A stretch of 26,386 nucleotides of DNA from Caulobacterales bacterium 32-69-10 (GCA_002280485.1 NCED01000025.1:1-26386); one strand, 5' to 3'. Shown: positions 15,605-23,527, counted from the first letter of the stretch. Notes: generated by a model from the sequence alone, not told the origin. A program made the numbers and translations.

Positions 15605-16260
15605 GCGGCGCTCCGGGTGTTTCCAGGCCTACTTGTGGACATGCCGAGTTGTCCACACATCCACGTGTAGAGGAGGTGAACTTCGCTGGCGGCCTTGCTG
15701 GCGGGTTCGAACTCGGTTGCGGTCTGGCCGTTGATCACGGCGTGACGGAAGGCGGCTCGATCGACCAGGCAGGCCGGCGCCAAGCCCAAGGCCAGACTTT
15801 TGACCACCTCGGCCGCTTCGTCGATCACGCCCGCGGAGCGCGGCGGCACGGCGTTGAGCACCACATAGGCCGGCTTCTGGGCGATCTTCATCAGTTCGCC
15901 CGTGGTCTTGATGGCGTGCAGGTCGAAGGCCGACGCGCGCGTGGGGATCAACACCAGGTCGGCGCTGCGGGCGGCGGCCACGGCGGCGGCGTCGGCCGAG
16001 GGGGGCGTGTCGATGATCAGCAGGTCGGCGCCGCCTTCGCGAGCGGCGGCCAGGGTCGCCTCCAGGCGGGTATGTGGGGCGGCGACCACAACGGGATTGT
16101 CTCCGCCGCGCCAGTCGCCCCAGGACGAAGCCGTGGCCTGTGGGTCCAGATCGACGATCACGGCCTGCAGTCCGTCCCGAGCGGCGCGAGCGGCCAGGTG
16201 GACAGCCAGGGTGGTTTTACCGGCTCCGCCCTTCTGGCTGACGATGGCGACGATTTTCAT
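15601..16260 (-). CDS. parA: ParA-family partition ATPase
   Basis: 219 residues from ATG 16260; a longer frame to 16344 adds a stretch with no ParA similarity. The deviant Walker A SQKGGAGKTTLAVHLA is at ~8-23, VIVDLDPQATASSWG is the A' motif, and LLIIDTPPSADA is Walker B. DLVLIPTRASAFDLHAI is also characteristic. It is short and lacks an N-terminal helix-turn-helix, so it is a type Ib ParA that does not itself bind operator DNA. It forms ATP-dependent assemblies on the nucleoid that move the plasmid, with the adjacent RHH protein as its partner. Confidence 0.94.
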   Translation of the reverse strand: MKIVAIVSQKGGAGKTTLAVHLAARAARDGLQAVIVDLDPQATASSWGDWRGGDNPVVVAAPHTRLEATLAAAREGGADLLIIDTPPSADAAAVAAARSADLVLIPTRASAFDLHAIKTTGELMKIAQKPAYVVLNAVPPRSAGVIDEAAEVVKSLALGLAPACLVDRAAFRHAVINGQTATEFEPASKAASEVHLLYTWMCGQLGMSTSRPGNTRSAA

Positions 16261-16415
16261 GGCTGTCCTCGTGTGGACGTGTCGGGTGGTCCCGCATCCT
16301 CGCAGGTCTTGATGACGCTGGTCTGATTTGGCGCTGCTGTCCACAGAGCGACGTGTCTTCCTGCGCTCTTGTCCACAAGAGGGCTTGTGGGCGCGTGGAC
16401 GCGTGGACTTGGCGG
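16261..16415. promoter_or_regulatory. Putative centromere/operator (parS-like) region upstream of parA
   Basis: This 155-nt gap has five GTGGAC/GTCCAC hexamers: GTGTGGAC near 16271, TGTCCACA near 16338, one inside the 16-bp inverted repeat CTCTTGTCCACAAGAG (16366-16381), and a tandem pair GCGTGGAC-GCGTGGAC (16393-16408). Centromeres of ParA/RHH systems typically lie just upstream of parA and consist of short repeats in both orientations that also act as operators. Assignment is by position and repeat content only. Confidence 0.5.
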
Positions 16416-16691
16416 CTACTCTTGCGAGGCTGGCGCCGAGGGTCTGATTTGAACCACGTCACAGCCGATTGCGGTCAGACACTGGATAAAAAACGCGGCC
16501 GTGAAGGCGCCGCGGCTGATCTTGTTGCGCAGATTGGCCTCGGTTTCGGTGACGCCCTGGGCGGCGAGGCAGGCGACAAGATCGGCATAGGTCATGTCGC
16601 GCCGCTTCAGTTCGGCCTTCAGGATAGCCTTGACGGGCACCTTCTGGATCACGCGCGGCGCGGCGGCCACGGGCGTTACGGGTATCGTCAT
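16416..16691 (-). CDS. DUF6471-domain protein, probable small regulator
   Basis: 91 residues from ATG 16691, which has AAGAG upstream; ATG 16709 is possible but has no ribosome site. The core VKAILKAELKRRDMTYADL...TEANLRNKISRGAFTAAFFIQCL is the DUF6471 signature. It is predicted to be helical and resembles a helix-turn-helix, with the NKISRG turn as the recognition segment. Such genes are common on alphaproteobacterial plasmids and in phage regions; none is known to me to be characterised. It is transcribed away from the secretion operon and towards parA. A perfect palindrome lies 24 nt upstream, a likely site for autoregulation. Confidence 0.78.
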   Translation of the reverse strand: MTIPVTPVAAAPRVIQKVPVKAILKAELKRRDMTYADLVACLAAQGVTETEANLRNKISRGAFTAAFFIQCLTAIGCDVVQIRPSAPASQE

Positions 16692-16714
16692 ATCCGGCTC
16701 TTTTGTCATCAAAT

Positions 16715-16735
16715 GTGATACTATCACCATTGACA
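16715..16735. promoter_or_regulatory. Palindromic operator GTGATA-C-TATCAC beside a TTGACA hexamer
   Basis: The perfect inverted repeat at 16715-16727 is followed by TTGACA at 16730-16735, a consensus -35 for the plus strand. No convincing -10 is found at the matching distance (CATCAT at 16750-16755 is the nearest). The site lies in the 184-nt divergent gap between the DUF6471 gene and the secretion operon, so a repressor bound here could control both. Confidence 0.5.
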
Positions 16736-16875
16736 CGAAAAGACAGTGGCATCATTGCTCCGACATTCCTGGCCAGGCGTCAGAAAGCTGGGTCAGCCAC
16801 ACCGTCCTGCTCGGGCGTTCAAGCTGTCGCCCTGCGGCGTGATCGTTCGCCGTTTTGAGGAACTGAGCGCGTCCC

Positions 16876-18624
16876 ATGAAGCGACCGCAATTGAAGATGC
16901 CCGAGAAGACGGTTTTGACCGCGGCGCTGGCCGAGGGGCGAAACCCGATCCTCTACGCTGCCCTGTTCAGCCTGGTGACCAACACCCTCTTTCTGGCGCT
17001 GCCCATCTACACCAACCAGGTCTATGGACGGGTGCTGCTGAGCCATAGCCTGGCGACCCTGGTCGTGCTGACGGTGGGCACAATCTTTGTCTTCATGGTG
17101 TCAGGCGCGATCGACTATCTGCGGGCGCGGGTGCTGACCAATTTCAGCGCCGTCTTCGACCAGCGCGTCTCGGGTCACGTCTTCACCGCTCTGTTCGAGG
17201 GCGCGGTCAGGCGCGATGCGGCTTCCGGCGCCCAGGCGCTGCGCGACTTGGACTATTTCCGCCAGACGATGACCGGCGCCGGCATCGGCGTGCTGTTCGA
17301 TCTGCCCTGGATGCCGCTCTATCTGGGCATCCTCTTCTTTATTGACCCGGTCGTCGGCATGGCCACCCTGCTTGGCGCGATCGTTCTGGGCGTCCTGGCC
17401 TTCATTCAGGACCGGTCCAGCCGGCCGATGATCAAGCAGGCCAACAACGCCGCTCTCAAGAGCTATGCCTTCACAGAGGCGGGCCTGCGCAACGGCGAGG
17501 TGGTGCGGGCCATGGGCATGCTGCCCAGCCTCGGCCGGCAATGGGGCGGGATGCGGGTCGAGGCGGTAGGCCACGGCGTCGTCGCCAACCAGAGATCTGA
17601 ATTCTGGGGCGACATGATCAAGTTCGTGCGCATGCTGATCCAGGTCCTGATCATTGGTCTAGGCGCCTATCTGATCATCGAGGGCAAGATCGGCCAGGGC
17701 ATGTTGTTCGCCAACATGATCCTGTCATCGCGCGCCCTGGCTCCGATCGAGCGAGCCGTTGGGACTTGGTCCAGCCTTATCGGCGCGGCCCAGGCGTTTG
17801 AGCGCCTGAATGATCTGCTCAAGGACTATGAGCCGGCCAAGCCGTCCACCACCCTGCCGGCCCCGCGCGGCGATCTGTCCGTCGAGGGGGTCAATGTCGT
17901 GGCGCCCGGCGGCGGCGGGCTGCTGCTTACGGGTCTCAACTTCCAGCTCCCGGCGGGCCAGTTTCTTGGCATCATCGGGCCGTCCGGCGCCGGCAAGTCG
18001 ACCCTGGCGCGCGTGCTGGTCGGTGTGTGGAAGCCCCTCAACGGCGCGGTGCGTCTGGACGGCGCCGATGTTCACAGCTGGTCCCGAACCGATTTTGGCC
18101 GCCACGTCGGTTATCTGCCCCAGGACACCGAGCTGTTCGCGGGCACAGTTCGCGACAACATCGCCCGTTTCCTGCCGGATGTGGCGGATCAGGAGATCAT
18201 CGCGGCGGCCAAGATCGCGGGTGTTCACGACCTGATCGTCCGCCTGCCCAACGGCTATGACACCGAACTTGGCGCCGGCGGCGCGGTGCTCTCTGTGGGG
18301 CAGCGGCAGCGCGTTGGCCTGGCGCGAGCCCTTTTGCGCGAACCCGCCTACGTTGTCCTGGACGAGCCCAACGCCAATCTCGACGCCGAGGGCGAGGCGG
18401 CCCTGACCCAGGCCATCGCGTCCATGAAGGCGCGCGGCGCCACCGTGATCGTTATTTCCCACAAGCCAAGCCTGCTGCTTACGGCCGATCGCCTGCTCGT
18501 GCTGCGCGATGGTCGCGTCGATATGTATGGGCCGCGCCAGGCGGTGCTGGACCGTCTGGCGGCCAACGCCAAGGGCGCGCCAGCGACCCCGGCGCCCGCC
18601 AAGGCGATTGAGGCCAAGTCATGA
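16876..18624 (+). CDS. Type I secretion ABC transporter (PrtD/RsaD-like permease-ATPase)
   Basis: 582 residues. The N-terminal half is a membrane domain with about six helices (from PILYAALFSLVTNTLFLALP). The C-terminal half is an ATPase: Walker A GPSGAGKST (368-376), VGYLPQDTELFAGTVRDNIA (the Q-loop region typical of protein exporters), Walker B VVLDEP with LDE at 495-497, and the H-loop His at 529. The signature motif reads LSVGQ (472-476) instead of LSGGQ, a Val for Gly change. No N-terminal C39-like domain is present, as in the PrtD/RsaD class. It energises export of the RTX protein encoded downstream through a channel formed with the membrane-fusion protein and an outer-membrane TolC-like protein. 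The latter is not in the window. Its stop overlaps the next ATG. Confidence 0.93.
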   Translation: MKRPQLKMPEKTVLTAALAEGRNPILYAALFSLVTNTLFLALPIYTNQVYGRVLLSHSLATLVVLTVGTIFVFMVSGAIDYLRARVLTNFSAVFDQRVSGHVFTALFEGAVRRDAASGAQALRDLDYFRQTMTGAGIGVLFDLPWMPLYLGILFFIDPVVGMATLLGAIVLGVLAFIQDRSSRPMIKQANNAALKSYAFTEAGLRNGEVVRAMGMLPSLGRQWGGMRVEAVGHGVVANQRSEFWGDMIKFVRMLIQVLIIGLGAYLIIEGKIGQGMLFANMILSSRALAPIERAVGTWSSLIGAAQAFERLNDLLKDYEPAKPSTTLPAPRGDLSVEGVNVVAPGGGGLLLTGLNFQLPAGQFLGIIGPSGAGKSTLARVLVGVWKPLNGAVRLDGADVHSWSRTDFGRHVGYLPQDTELFAGTVRDNIARFLPDVADQEIIAAAKIAGVHDLIVRLPNGYDTELGAGGAVLSVGQRQRVGLARALLREPAYVVLDEPNANLDAEGEAALTQAIASMKARGATVIVISHKPSLLLTADRLLVLRDGRVDMYGPRQAVLDRLAANAKGAPATPAPAKAIEAKS

Positions 18625-20000
18625 TCCCCAAACTCAGCCGCTTCCTGGACGAGCCGCCCCGGCTGGACCCGCCCGTCGTCGGCGGAGCCGCCGAGGGCCC
18701 GATGAGCGCCCAGGCCCGGGCCAGCCTGCGCGCGCCGATTGTGGCTGGCATGGTGGTCATCGCCGTCTGTGTCGTGGGTCTGGGCCTCTGGGCCAGCCTC
18801 GCGCCGATCCGGGGCGCCGTGGTGGCCAATGGCGTGATCCGCGTGGAGGCCAATCGCAAGACGCTCAAGACCCGCGACGGCGGCGTGGTGCGCGCCATCG
18901 CCGTGCGCGACGGCGACATCGTCAAGGCCGGCCAGTTGCTGATGCGCTTTGATGACACCGTTCCCCAGGCCCAGGTCGACGTTCTGGGCAACCAGCACGA
19001 CAATCTCGAGATTCAGCGGGCGCGGTTCCTGGCCGAGGTCTCCAACAAGCGGAGCCTGCAACTGCCGCCGGACCTGGCCGTGCGCCGGGGCGATCCGCGT
19101 GTGGCGGCGGTCATCCAGAACGAAACCCTGGTCTTCACCTCGCGCCTGGCGGCCGTGGACGGTCAGTCGGCGATCCTCAACCAGCGCCTGGAGCAGCTGC
19201 TGTCCACCAAGTCGGGCCTGCAGCTCCAGCTGGAGTCGATCGACTCGCAGATCGCCCTGATCGCCGAGGAGCTGAAGGGCTATCAAACGCTCTATGAAAA
19301 GGGCTTTGCGCCCAAGACCCTGATTCTGCGCCTGCAGCGCCAGCTGGCCGAAATCGGCGGCCGACGCGGCGCGCTTATCGCCGAAATGAACCGGAACCAG
19401 CAGCAGTCCGGGGAAACCCGCCTGCAACTGGCCCAGATCTACGAGCAGCGCGCCAGCGAGGCGGCCACCGGCCTGCGCGACGCCGAAGGCCGCCTTGCCG
19501 ACCTGGCCCCCCGCCTGAACGCCGCCAAGGAGGCCCTGGCCGCGACCCGGGTCCTGTCGCCGTCGAACGGCTATGTCCTCAATCTCAGCCAGCACACGAT
19601 CGGCGGTGTTGCGGTGTCTGGCGAGCCGTTGATGGACGTGGTGCCCAGCAACGCGCCCCTGGTGGTCAGCGCCGAGGTCAAGCCCAGCGACATTGACGAG
19701 GTTCGCCCCGGCATGACCGCCGAGGTCTCGCTCAGCGCCTACAGCGCCTACAAGGTCGGCAAGGTGAGGGCAGAGGTCCTGACGGTCTCGGCCGACGCCC
19801 TGGTCACCGAAAAGGGCGGCTCCTATTACCGCGCCGACCTGCGCATCCTGCCCGAGGACCTCAAGACGCTGCCCAAGGGCGTCAAGCTCTACCCGGGCAT
19901 GCCGGCCACCGCGATGATCCAGACCGGCAAGCGGACGATCATGTCGTATCTGCTGCAGCCGATCGGCATGGTTCTGGACAACTCGATGCGCGAGCAATAG
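18621..20000 (+). CDS. Type I secretion membrane-fusion protein (HlyD/PrtE/RsaE-like)
   Basis: 459 residues. A short cytoplasmic N-terminus precedes one membrane span (APIVAGMVVIAVCVVGLGLWASLAPI; ~38-63). A lipoyl-like half-motif (NGVIRVEANRKTLKTRDGGVV, cut here between neighbouring strands) lies at ~70-110. A long coiled coil covers ~115-310 (QRLEQLLSTKSGLQLQLESI, ELKGYQTLYEKGFAPKTLIL). The second lipoyl half (VLSPSNGYVLNLS) and the beta-barrel domain follow, ending in PGMPATAMIQTGKRTIMSYL, the HlyD signature. It bridges the ABC transporter to the outer-membrane channel. ATGA overlap with the transporter gene shows coupled translation. The gene is complete. Confidence 0.93.
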   Translation: MIPKLSRFLDEPPRLDPPVVGGAAEGPMSAQARASLRAPIVAGMVVIAVCVVGLGLWASLAPIRGAVVANGVIRVEANRKTLKTRDGGVVRAIAVRDGDIVKAGQLLMRFDDTVPQAQVDVLGNQHDNLEIQRARFLAEVSNKRSLQLPPDLAVRRGDPRVAAVIQNETLVFTSRLAAVDGQSAILNQRLEQLLSTKSGLQLQLESIDSQIALIAEELKGYQTLYEKGFAPKTLILRLQRQLAEIGGRRGALIAEMNRNQQQSGETRLQLAQIYEQRASEAATGLRDAEGRLADLAPRLNAAKEALAATRVLSPSNGYVLNLSQHTIGGVAVSGEPLMDVVPSNAPLVVSAEVKPSDIDEVRPGMTAEVSLSAYSAYKVGKVRAEVLTVSADALVTEKGGSYYRADLRILPEDLKTLPKGVKLYPGMPATAMIQTGKRTIMSYLLQPIGMVLDNSMREQ

Positions 20001-20008
20001 CCGCCGCC

Positions 20009-20755
20009 ATGTCCAAGAGGGTCTCGTTCCTGGTGGCCGGCGTGCAGAAGGGCGGCACCACGGCGCTGTTCGACTATCTGAACGACCATCCCGACCTGGC
20101 CCTGCCGGCGATCAAGGAGGCCCACTTCTTCGACGACGAAGGCGCCGTTGACTGGACAGCGCCGGACTATCGTCCGTACCACGCCCTGTTCGCAGGACGG
20201 GAGCAGGCTCAGTGGGGCGAGGCCACCCCGATCTATACCTACTGGCCGCGCTGCTTTGAGCGGATTGCGGACTATAATTCAGCGATGAAGCTCGTATTGG
20301 TGTTCCGAAACCCGATTGAAAGAGCCTGGTCGCACTGGAGAATGGAATACGCTCGTGGGGCTGAAACGGAGCCTTTCGCATGGTGCATACGGGAGGGGCG
20401 CCATCGCGTTAATGGTGATCCGTCAGCTCCAGGACATCATCGTGAGTTCAGCTATGTCGAGCGGGGCTTTTACGGCGCCCAAGTTCAACGTCTGCTCAAT
20501 CTTTTCCCTAAGGAGCAAGCGCTCTTTTTACGTTCAGAGGACCTGCGTCTTTCGCCCGGCCGGATTTTGGGCAGAGTGTGTGATTTTTTAAACGCACCCC
20601 ACTTTTTAACCTTCGAAATAAAAGAAAGCCACATAGGGAAAGATGTTGGCCTGCAAAATAGTATATCTGTGGAAGATAGAGAATATCTAAAGGAAGTTTT
20701 TGCTCTAGATCAGCTCATTTTCAACGAAAAAACTGGACTATCCTTTCAAATATAG
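20009..20755 (+). CDS. Sulfotransferase (heparan-sulfate-type), composition changes mid-gene
   Basis: 248 residues. The PAPS-binding loop VAGVQKGGTTALFDYL lies at ~9-24. PDLALPAIKEAHFFD is the conserved strand that follows. The 3'-phosphate-binding region VLVFRNPIERAWSHWRME is at ~97-114, with Arg100 and Ser108 as the expected contacts. FSYVERGFYGAQVQRLLNLF is also typical of the HSNST-like family. It starts 8 nt after the membrane-fusion gene, so it belongs to the secretion operon. The first ~260 nt are GC-rich like the neighbours, but from about 20270 to the end the A+T content climbs strongly, suggesting recombination inside the gene. The protein still looks intact. It probably sulfates a glycan or tyrosines linked to the exported protein (inference). 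Confidence 0.85.
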   Translation: MSKRVSFLVAGVQKGGTTALFDYLNDHPDLALPAIKEAHFFDDEGAVDWTAPDYRPYHALFAGREQAQWGEATPIYTYWPRCFERIADYNSAMKLVLVFRNPIERAWSHWRMEYARGAETEPFAWCIREGRHRVNGDPSAPGHHREFSYVERGFYGAQVQRLLNLFPKEQALFLRSEDLRLSPGRILGRVCDFLNAPHFLTFEIKESHIGKDVGLQNSISVEDREYLKEVFALDQLIFNEKTGLSFQI

Positions 20756-20863
20756 AAATTATATAATATAATTATCACAAATTACACAAAAATATTGTAT
20801 TGCGAGGGCTCCCCCTTTGAGCATAGGCGCCATATCTATATCTGATGCTTTTAGGAGGCGTCG
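20756..20863 (+). promoter_or_regulatory. A+T-rich leader with possible promoter and a strong Shine-Dalgarno
   Basis: Immediately after the sulfotransferase stop the sequence is A+T-rich and contains a consensus TATAAT (20762-20767); no good -35 is seen. It ends with AGGAGG (20852-20857) six bases before ATG 20864. The region would suit an RTX promoter separate from the secretion operon. Confidence 0.4.
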
Positions 20864-20890
20864 ATGCGGATGCTACGGCCCCAGCCTTAA
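20864..20890 (+). CDS. 8-codon mini-ORF (leader peptide?) with ideal ribosome site
   Basis: ATG with AGGAGG six bases upstream is the best translation start in the region, yet it encodes only MRMLRPQP before TAA. The stop lies inside the left arm of a bulged hairpin. It may be an attenuator-like leader, or the stump of the original RTX start after rearrangement. No expression evidence is available. Confidence 0.35.
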   Translation: MRMLRPQP

Positions 20891-20976
20891 CGGAGTTGCG
20901 CTTGGCTCGCGTTTGGGCAACCATCCGGCTGGGTTGTAATAATCTCAGCCTCCGTTAAAAGCGGCAGAAGGCTGGG
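20880..20976. repeat. Split-arm hairpin between the ribosome site and the RTX frame
   Basis: Left arm CCCAGCCT-TAACGGAG (20880-20895) is complementary to CTCCGTTA (20950-20957) and AGGCTGGG (20969-20976). An 11-nt bulge (20958-20968) splits the right arm. The 54-nt loop itself contains a CAACC/GGTTG stem (20918-20936). Two in-frame stops (20888-20890 and 20956-20958) sit in the paired TTAA. Confidence 0.6.
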
Positions 20977-21117
20977 TTTGCGCCGATATGTTCCCGTCTT
21001 GGGGGTGGGGCGTCGGCGTCGGGTGCGAGCGATGACCTGGTTTTTGCGACCGGCACCGCAACGCAACTGACCTACACGATCACTGCTGCGGTTCCGGCTC
21101 AAGGCGCGACGCCTGCG

Positions 21118-23508
21118 GTGGAAGAAAAGATCACCCTGACGCTGGGCGCCAAGTCGCTGACCTTCTTCACGTCGCAGATCGACGGTGCGGGTTCGGTGTC
21201 GTTCACGGACGGCAGCGTGTTCGCCTATGGCACCACGGGCGCTGATGGCCTGGCCGGCGGCGCGCTGGCTGACCTTCTGCTCGGCGCCAATGGCGACGAC
21301 ATCATCACCGGCGCTAATGGCGCCGACATGATCTTCGGCGGCGAAGGCGCTGACAGCCTTGAAGGCGGCGACGGCGACGACACCGTGCAGGGCAACCAAG
21401 GCAACGACACCCTCGTTGGCGGCGCTGGCTCTGACACCCTCTACGGCGGCCAAAACACCGACACGATCGTCGGCGGCGCTGGCAATGACTACATCAACGG
21501 CAACCTCGGCACCGACTCGATCTCGGGTGGCGAAGGCGCCGACACCGTCATGGGCGGCAATCAGGGCGATACCCTGGATGGCGGCAACGGTGATGACTAT
21601 CTGTCGGGCGATCTGGAAGCTGACTCGATCGTCGGCGACAACGGCGCTGACACCCTGATGGGCGGCCAAGGCGCCGACACCCTGTTTGGCGCTAACGGCG
21701 ACGACTATCTCGACGGCGGCACCGAAAGCAGCACCATCGACGCCGGCGAAGGCAACGACACCGTCGTTTCGACCAGCAACGGTGATGACAGCATCCTGGC
21801 TGGCCTGGGCAACGACAACGTTGCGTCGGGCAACGGCAATGACACCATCGCCGCCAGCAACGGCGACGATGTGGTCAACGGTGGCGCCGGCAACGACACC
21901 ATCGACGGCGGCTTCGACAACGACTCGGTCCAGGGCGCTCTTGGTAACGACTCGATCCTCGGCGGTAATGGCTCTGACACCCTGCTGGGCGGTCAAGGCA
22001 ACGACACCATCGATGGTCAAGACCAGAACGACTACGTCCACGGCAATCTCGGCGATGACGTCGTCAACGGCGGCGCCGGCAATGACACCCTTCTGGGCGG
22101 TCAAGGCCTCGACACCATGGACGGTGGCACCGGCAACGACTACGTCACCGGCGACCTGGGCAATGACAGCATCGATGGCGCTGCTGGCAACGACACCATC
22201 CTCGGCGCTGATGGCGATGACGTCGTCTTCGGCGTGGGCGCGGGCTCCGACTTCGTTTATGGCGGCGCGGGTAACGACACCCTCGACGGCGGCACCGAAG
22301 GCGATACCGTCAACGGTGAAGCCGGTGACGACTACGTCGAGGGCGGCGCTGGCTCCGACTTCGTCAATGGCGGCGAAGGCAACGACTCCGTCTCCGGCGG
22401 CGCTGATGCTGACACCGTCAACGGCGACGCCGGCAACGACACCATCGATGGCGGCGACGGCAGCGACCTGGTGTTCGGCGGCGAAGGCAATGACCGCATC
22501 CTGGCTACGGTCGGCGGTATTGACACCCTCGACGGCGGCGCCGGTAACGACACCTTCGTGGTGACCGGCGGCACGGCCAGCATCATCGGCGGCGAAGGCG
22601 CTGACTCGGTTCTGGGCGGCGGCGGCGCTGACACCATCAATGGTGGCGACGGCAACGACGTGCTCACCAGTGGCGCGGCTGCGGTGACCATCAACGGCGG
22701 CGAAGGTACTGACACCATCACCGGCGGCGCTGGTGGCGACATCCTCGGCGGCGACAATGGTGCTGACACCATCAACGGTGGCGGCGGTGCTGACACCATC
22801 AACGGTGGCGACGGTAACGACACCATCACCGTGATCACTGATGCGGCCACGGTTAACGGCGGCGAAGGCGTTGACATCATCGCCGGCGGCGCTGGTGCTG
22901 ATAAGCTGAACGGCGATAACGGCTCCGACTCGATCGTTGGCGGTGGCGGTCTCGACACCATCAGCGGCGGTGCGGGTGACGATACGCTCACCGGCGGCGC
23001 TCTGGCGGACACGATCCTTGGCGGCGCAGATGCCGACACGATCACGGGCGACGCTGGCGCTGATACGCTCTCGGGCGGTGCTGGCGCTGACACGATCGTT
23101 GCTGGCGCCGACGCTGACACGGTCAACGGTGGTACGGGTACGGATACGCTGACTGGTGATGCTGGCAATGACCGGTTCGTGTTCGCTCTCGGCGACTCGG
23201 GCACCTCGGTCGGTGCAATCGACACCATCACCGACTTCGTTGCTGGTTCTGCTGCGGACACGATCGATATCACAGAGACTGGTACGATCGCGCTGACCGT
23301 TGGTACTGCTGCGTCCACCTATGCCATCGCTCTTGCGACGGCCCAGGGCCTCGTTGCCACTCCTGGCGCGAATGCGGACGTTGTTGCCATCCAGGTTAAT
23401 GCCGATACCTACGTCTTCTTCGATGCCAACAACGACGGCACGATTGAAGATGCGGTGTTGCTGACGGCCGTAACTGCCGCCAACCTCGTGGTTGGAAACT
23501 TCATCTAA
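21118..23508 (+). CDS. RTX calcium-binding surface/matrix protein exported by type I secretion; 5' end unresolved
   Basis: From GTG 21118 the protein is 796 residues. The frame stays open upstream to 20959 with coding-like sequence (SGASDDLVFATGTATQLTY) but contains no ATG, so the true start is unknown and the gene may be truncated or read unusually. Residues ~37-690 are almost continuous GGxGxDxxx nonapeptides (such as GGAGNDTLDGG), which bind Ca2+ outside the cell and fold as a beta-roll. The last ~100 residues (FALGDSGTSVGAIDTITDF...TYVFFDANNDGTIEDAVLL...VVGNFI) are acidic and hydrophobic, with the C-terminal export signal style of Caulobacter T1SS substrates. There is almost no Lys, Arg or Cys and no enzymatic domain, so a structural layer, adhesin or matrix role is likely. 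Context strongly links it to the secretion genes just upstream. Confidence 0.85.
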   Translation: MEEKITLTLGAKSLTFFTSQIDGAGSVSFTDGSVFAYGTTGADGLAGGALADLLLGANGDDIITGANGADMIFGGEGADSLEGGDGDDTVQGNQGNDTLVGGAGSDTLYGGQNTDTIVGGAGNDYINGNLGTDSISGGEGADTVMGGNQGDTLDGGNGDDYLSGDLEADSIVGDNGADTLMGGQGADTLFGANGDDYLDGGTESSTIDAGEGNDTVVSTSNGDDSILAGLGNDNVASGNGNDTIAASNGDDVVNGGAGNDTIDGGFDNDSVQGALGNDSILGGNGSDTLLGGQGNDTIDGQDQNDYVHGNLGDDVVNGGAGNDTLLGGQGLDTMDGGTGNDYVTGDLGNDSIDGAAGNDTILGADGDDVVFGVGAGSDFVYGGAGNDTLDGGTEGDTVNGEAGDDYVEGGAGSDFVNGGEGNDSVSGGADADTVNGDAGNDTIDGGDGSDLVFGGEGNDRILATVGGIDTLDGGAGNDTFVVTGGTASIIGGEGADSVLGGGGADTINGGDGNDVLTSGAAAVTINGGEGTDTITGGAGGDILGGDNGADTINGGGGADTINGGDGNDTITVITDAATVNGGEGVDIIAGGAGADKLNGDNGSDSIVGGGGLDTISGGAGDDTLTGGALADTILGGADADTITGDAGADTLSGGAGADTIVAGADADTVNGGTGTDTLTGDAGNDRFVFALGDSGTSVGAIDTITDFVAGSAADTIDITETGTIALTVGTAASTYAIALATAQGLVATPGANADVVAIQVNADTYVFFDANNDGTIEDAVLLTAVTAANLVVGNFI
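21232..23172 (+). repeat. RTX nonapeptide-coding repeat array
   Basis: About 1.9 kb of DNA repeats in 27-nt periods, each encoding one Ca-binding nonapeptide, with near-identical blocks such as GGCAACGACACC recurring throughout. A few breaks interrupt it (around STESSTID, ILATVGG and VITDAATV, where the Gly-Asp pattern lapses). It should be prone to slippage and length variation. Confidence 0.88.
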
Positions 23509-23527
23509 GTTTAGACCATCCAAGATT

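Noticed and set aside
20845..20958. In-frame ORF (37 codons from ATG 20845) fused to the RTX frame by one stop codon
   Set aside because: It has no ribosome site and the product has no RTX-like character; read-through of the TAA cannot be supported from sequence alone.
20880..20976. Integron attC site
   Set aside because: TTAACGGAG/CTCCGTTAA looks vaguely like R''/R' pairing, but GTTRRRY and RYYYAAC consensus are not met and no integrase or cassette array is nearby.
21232..23172. CRISPR or tandem satellite
   Set aside because: The periodicity is 27 nt within one open frame and encodes GGxGxDxxx repeats; there are no unique spacers.
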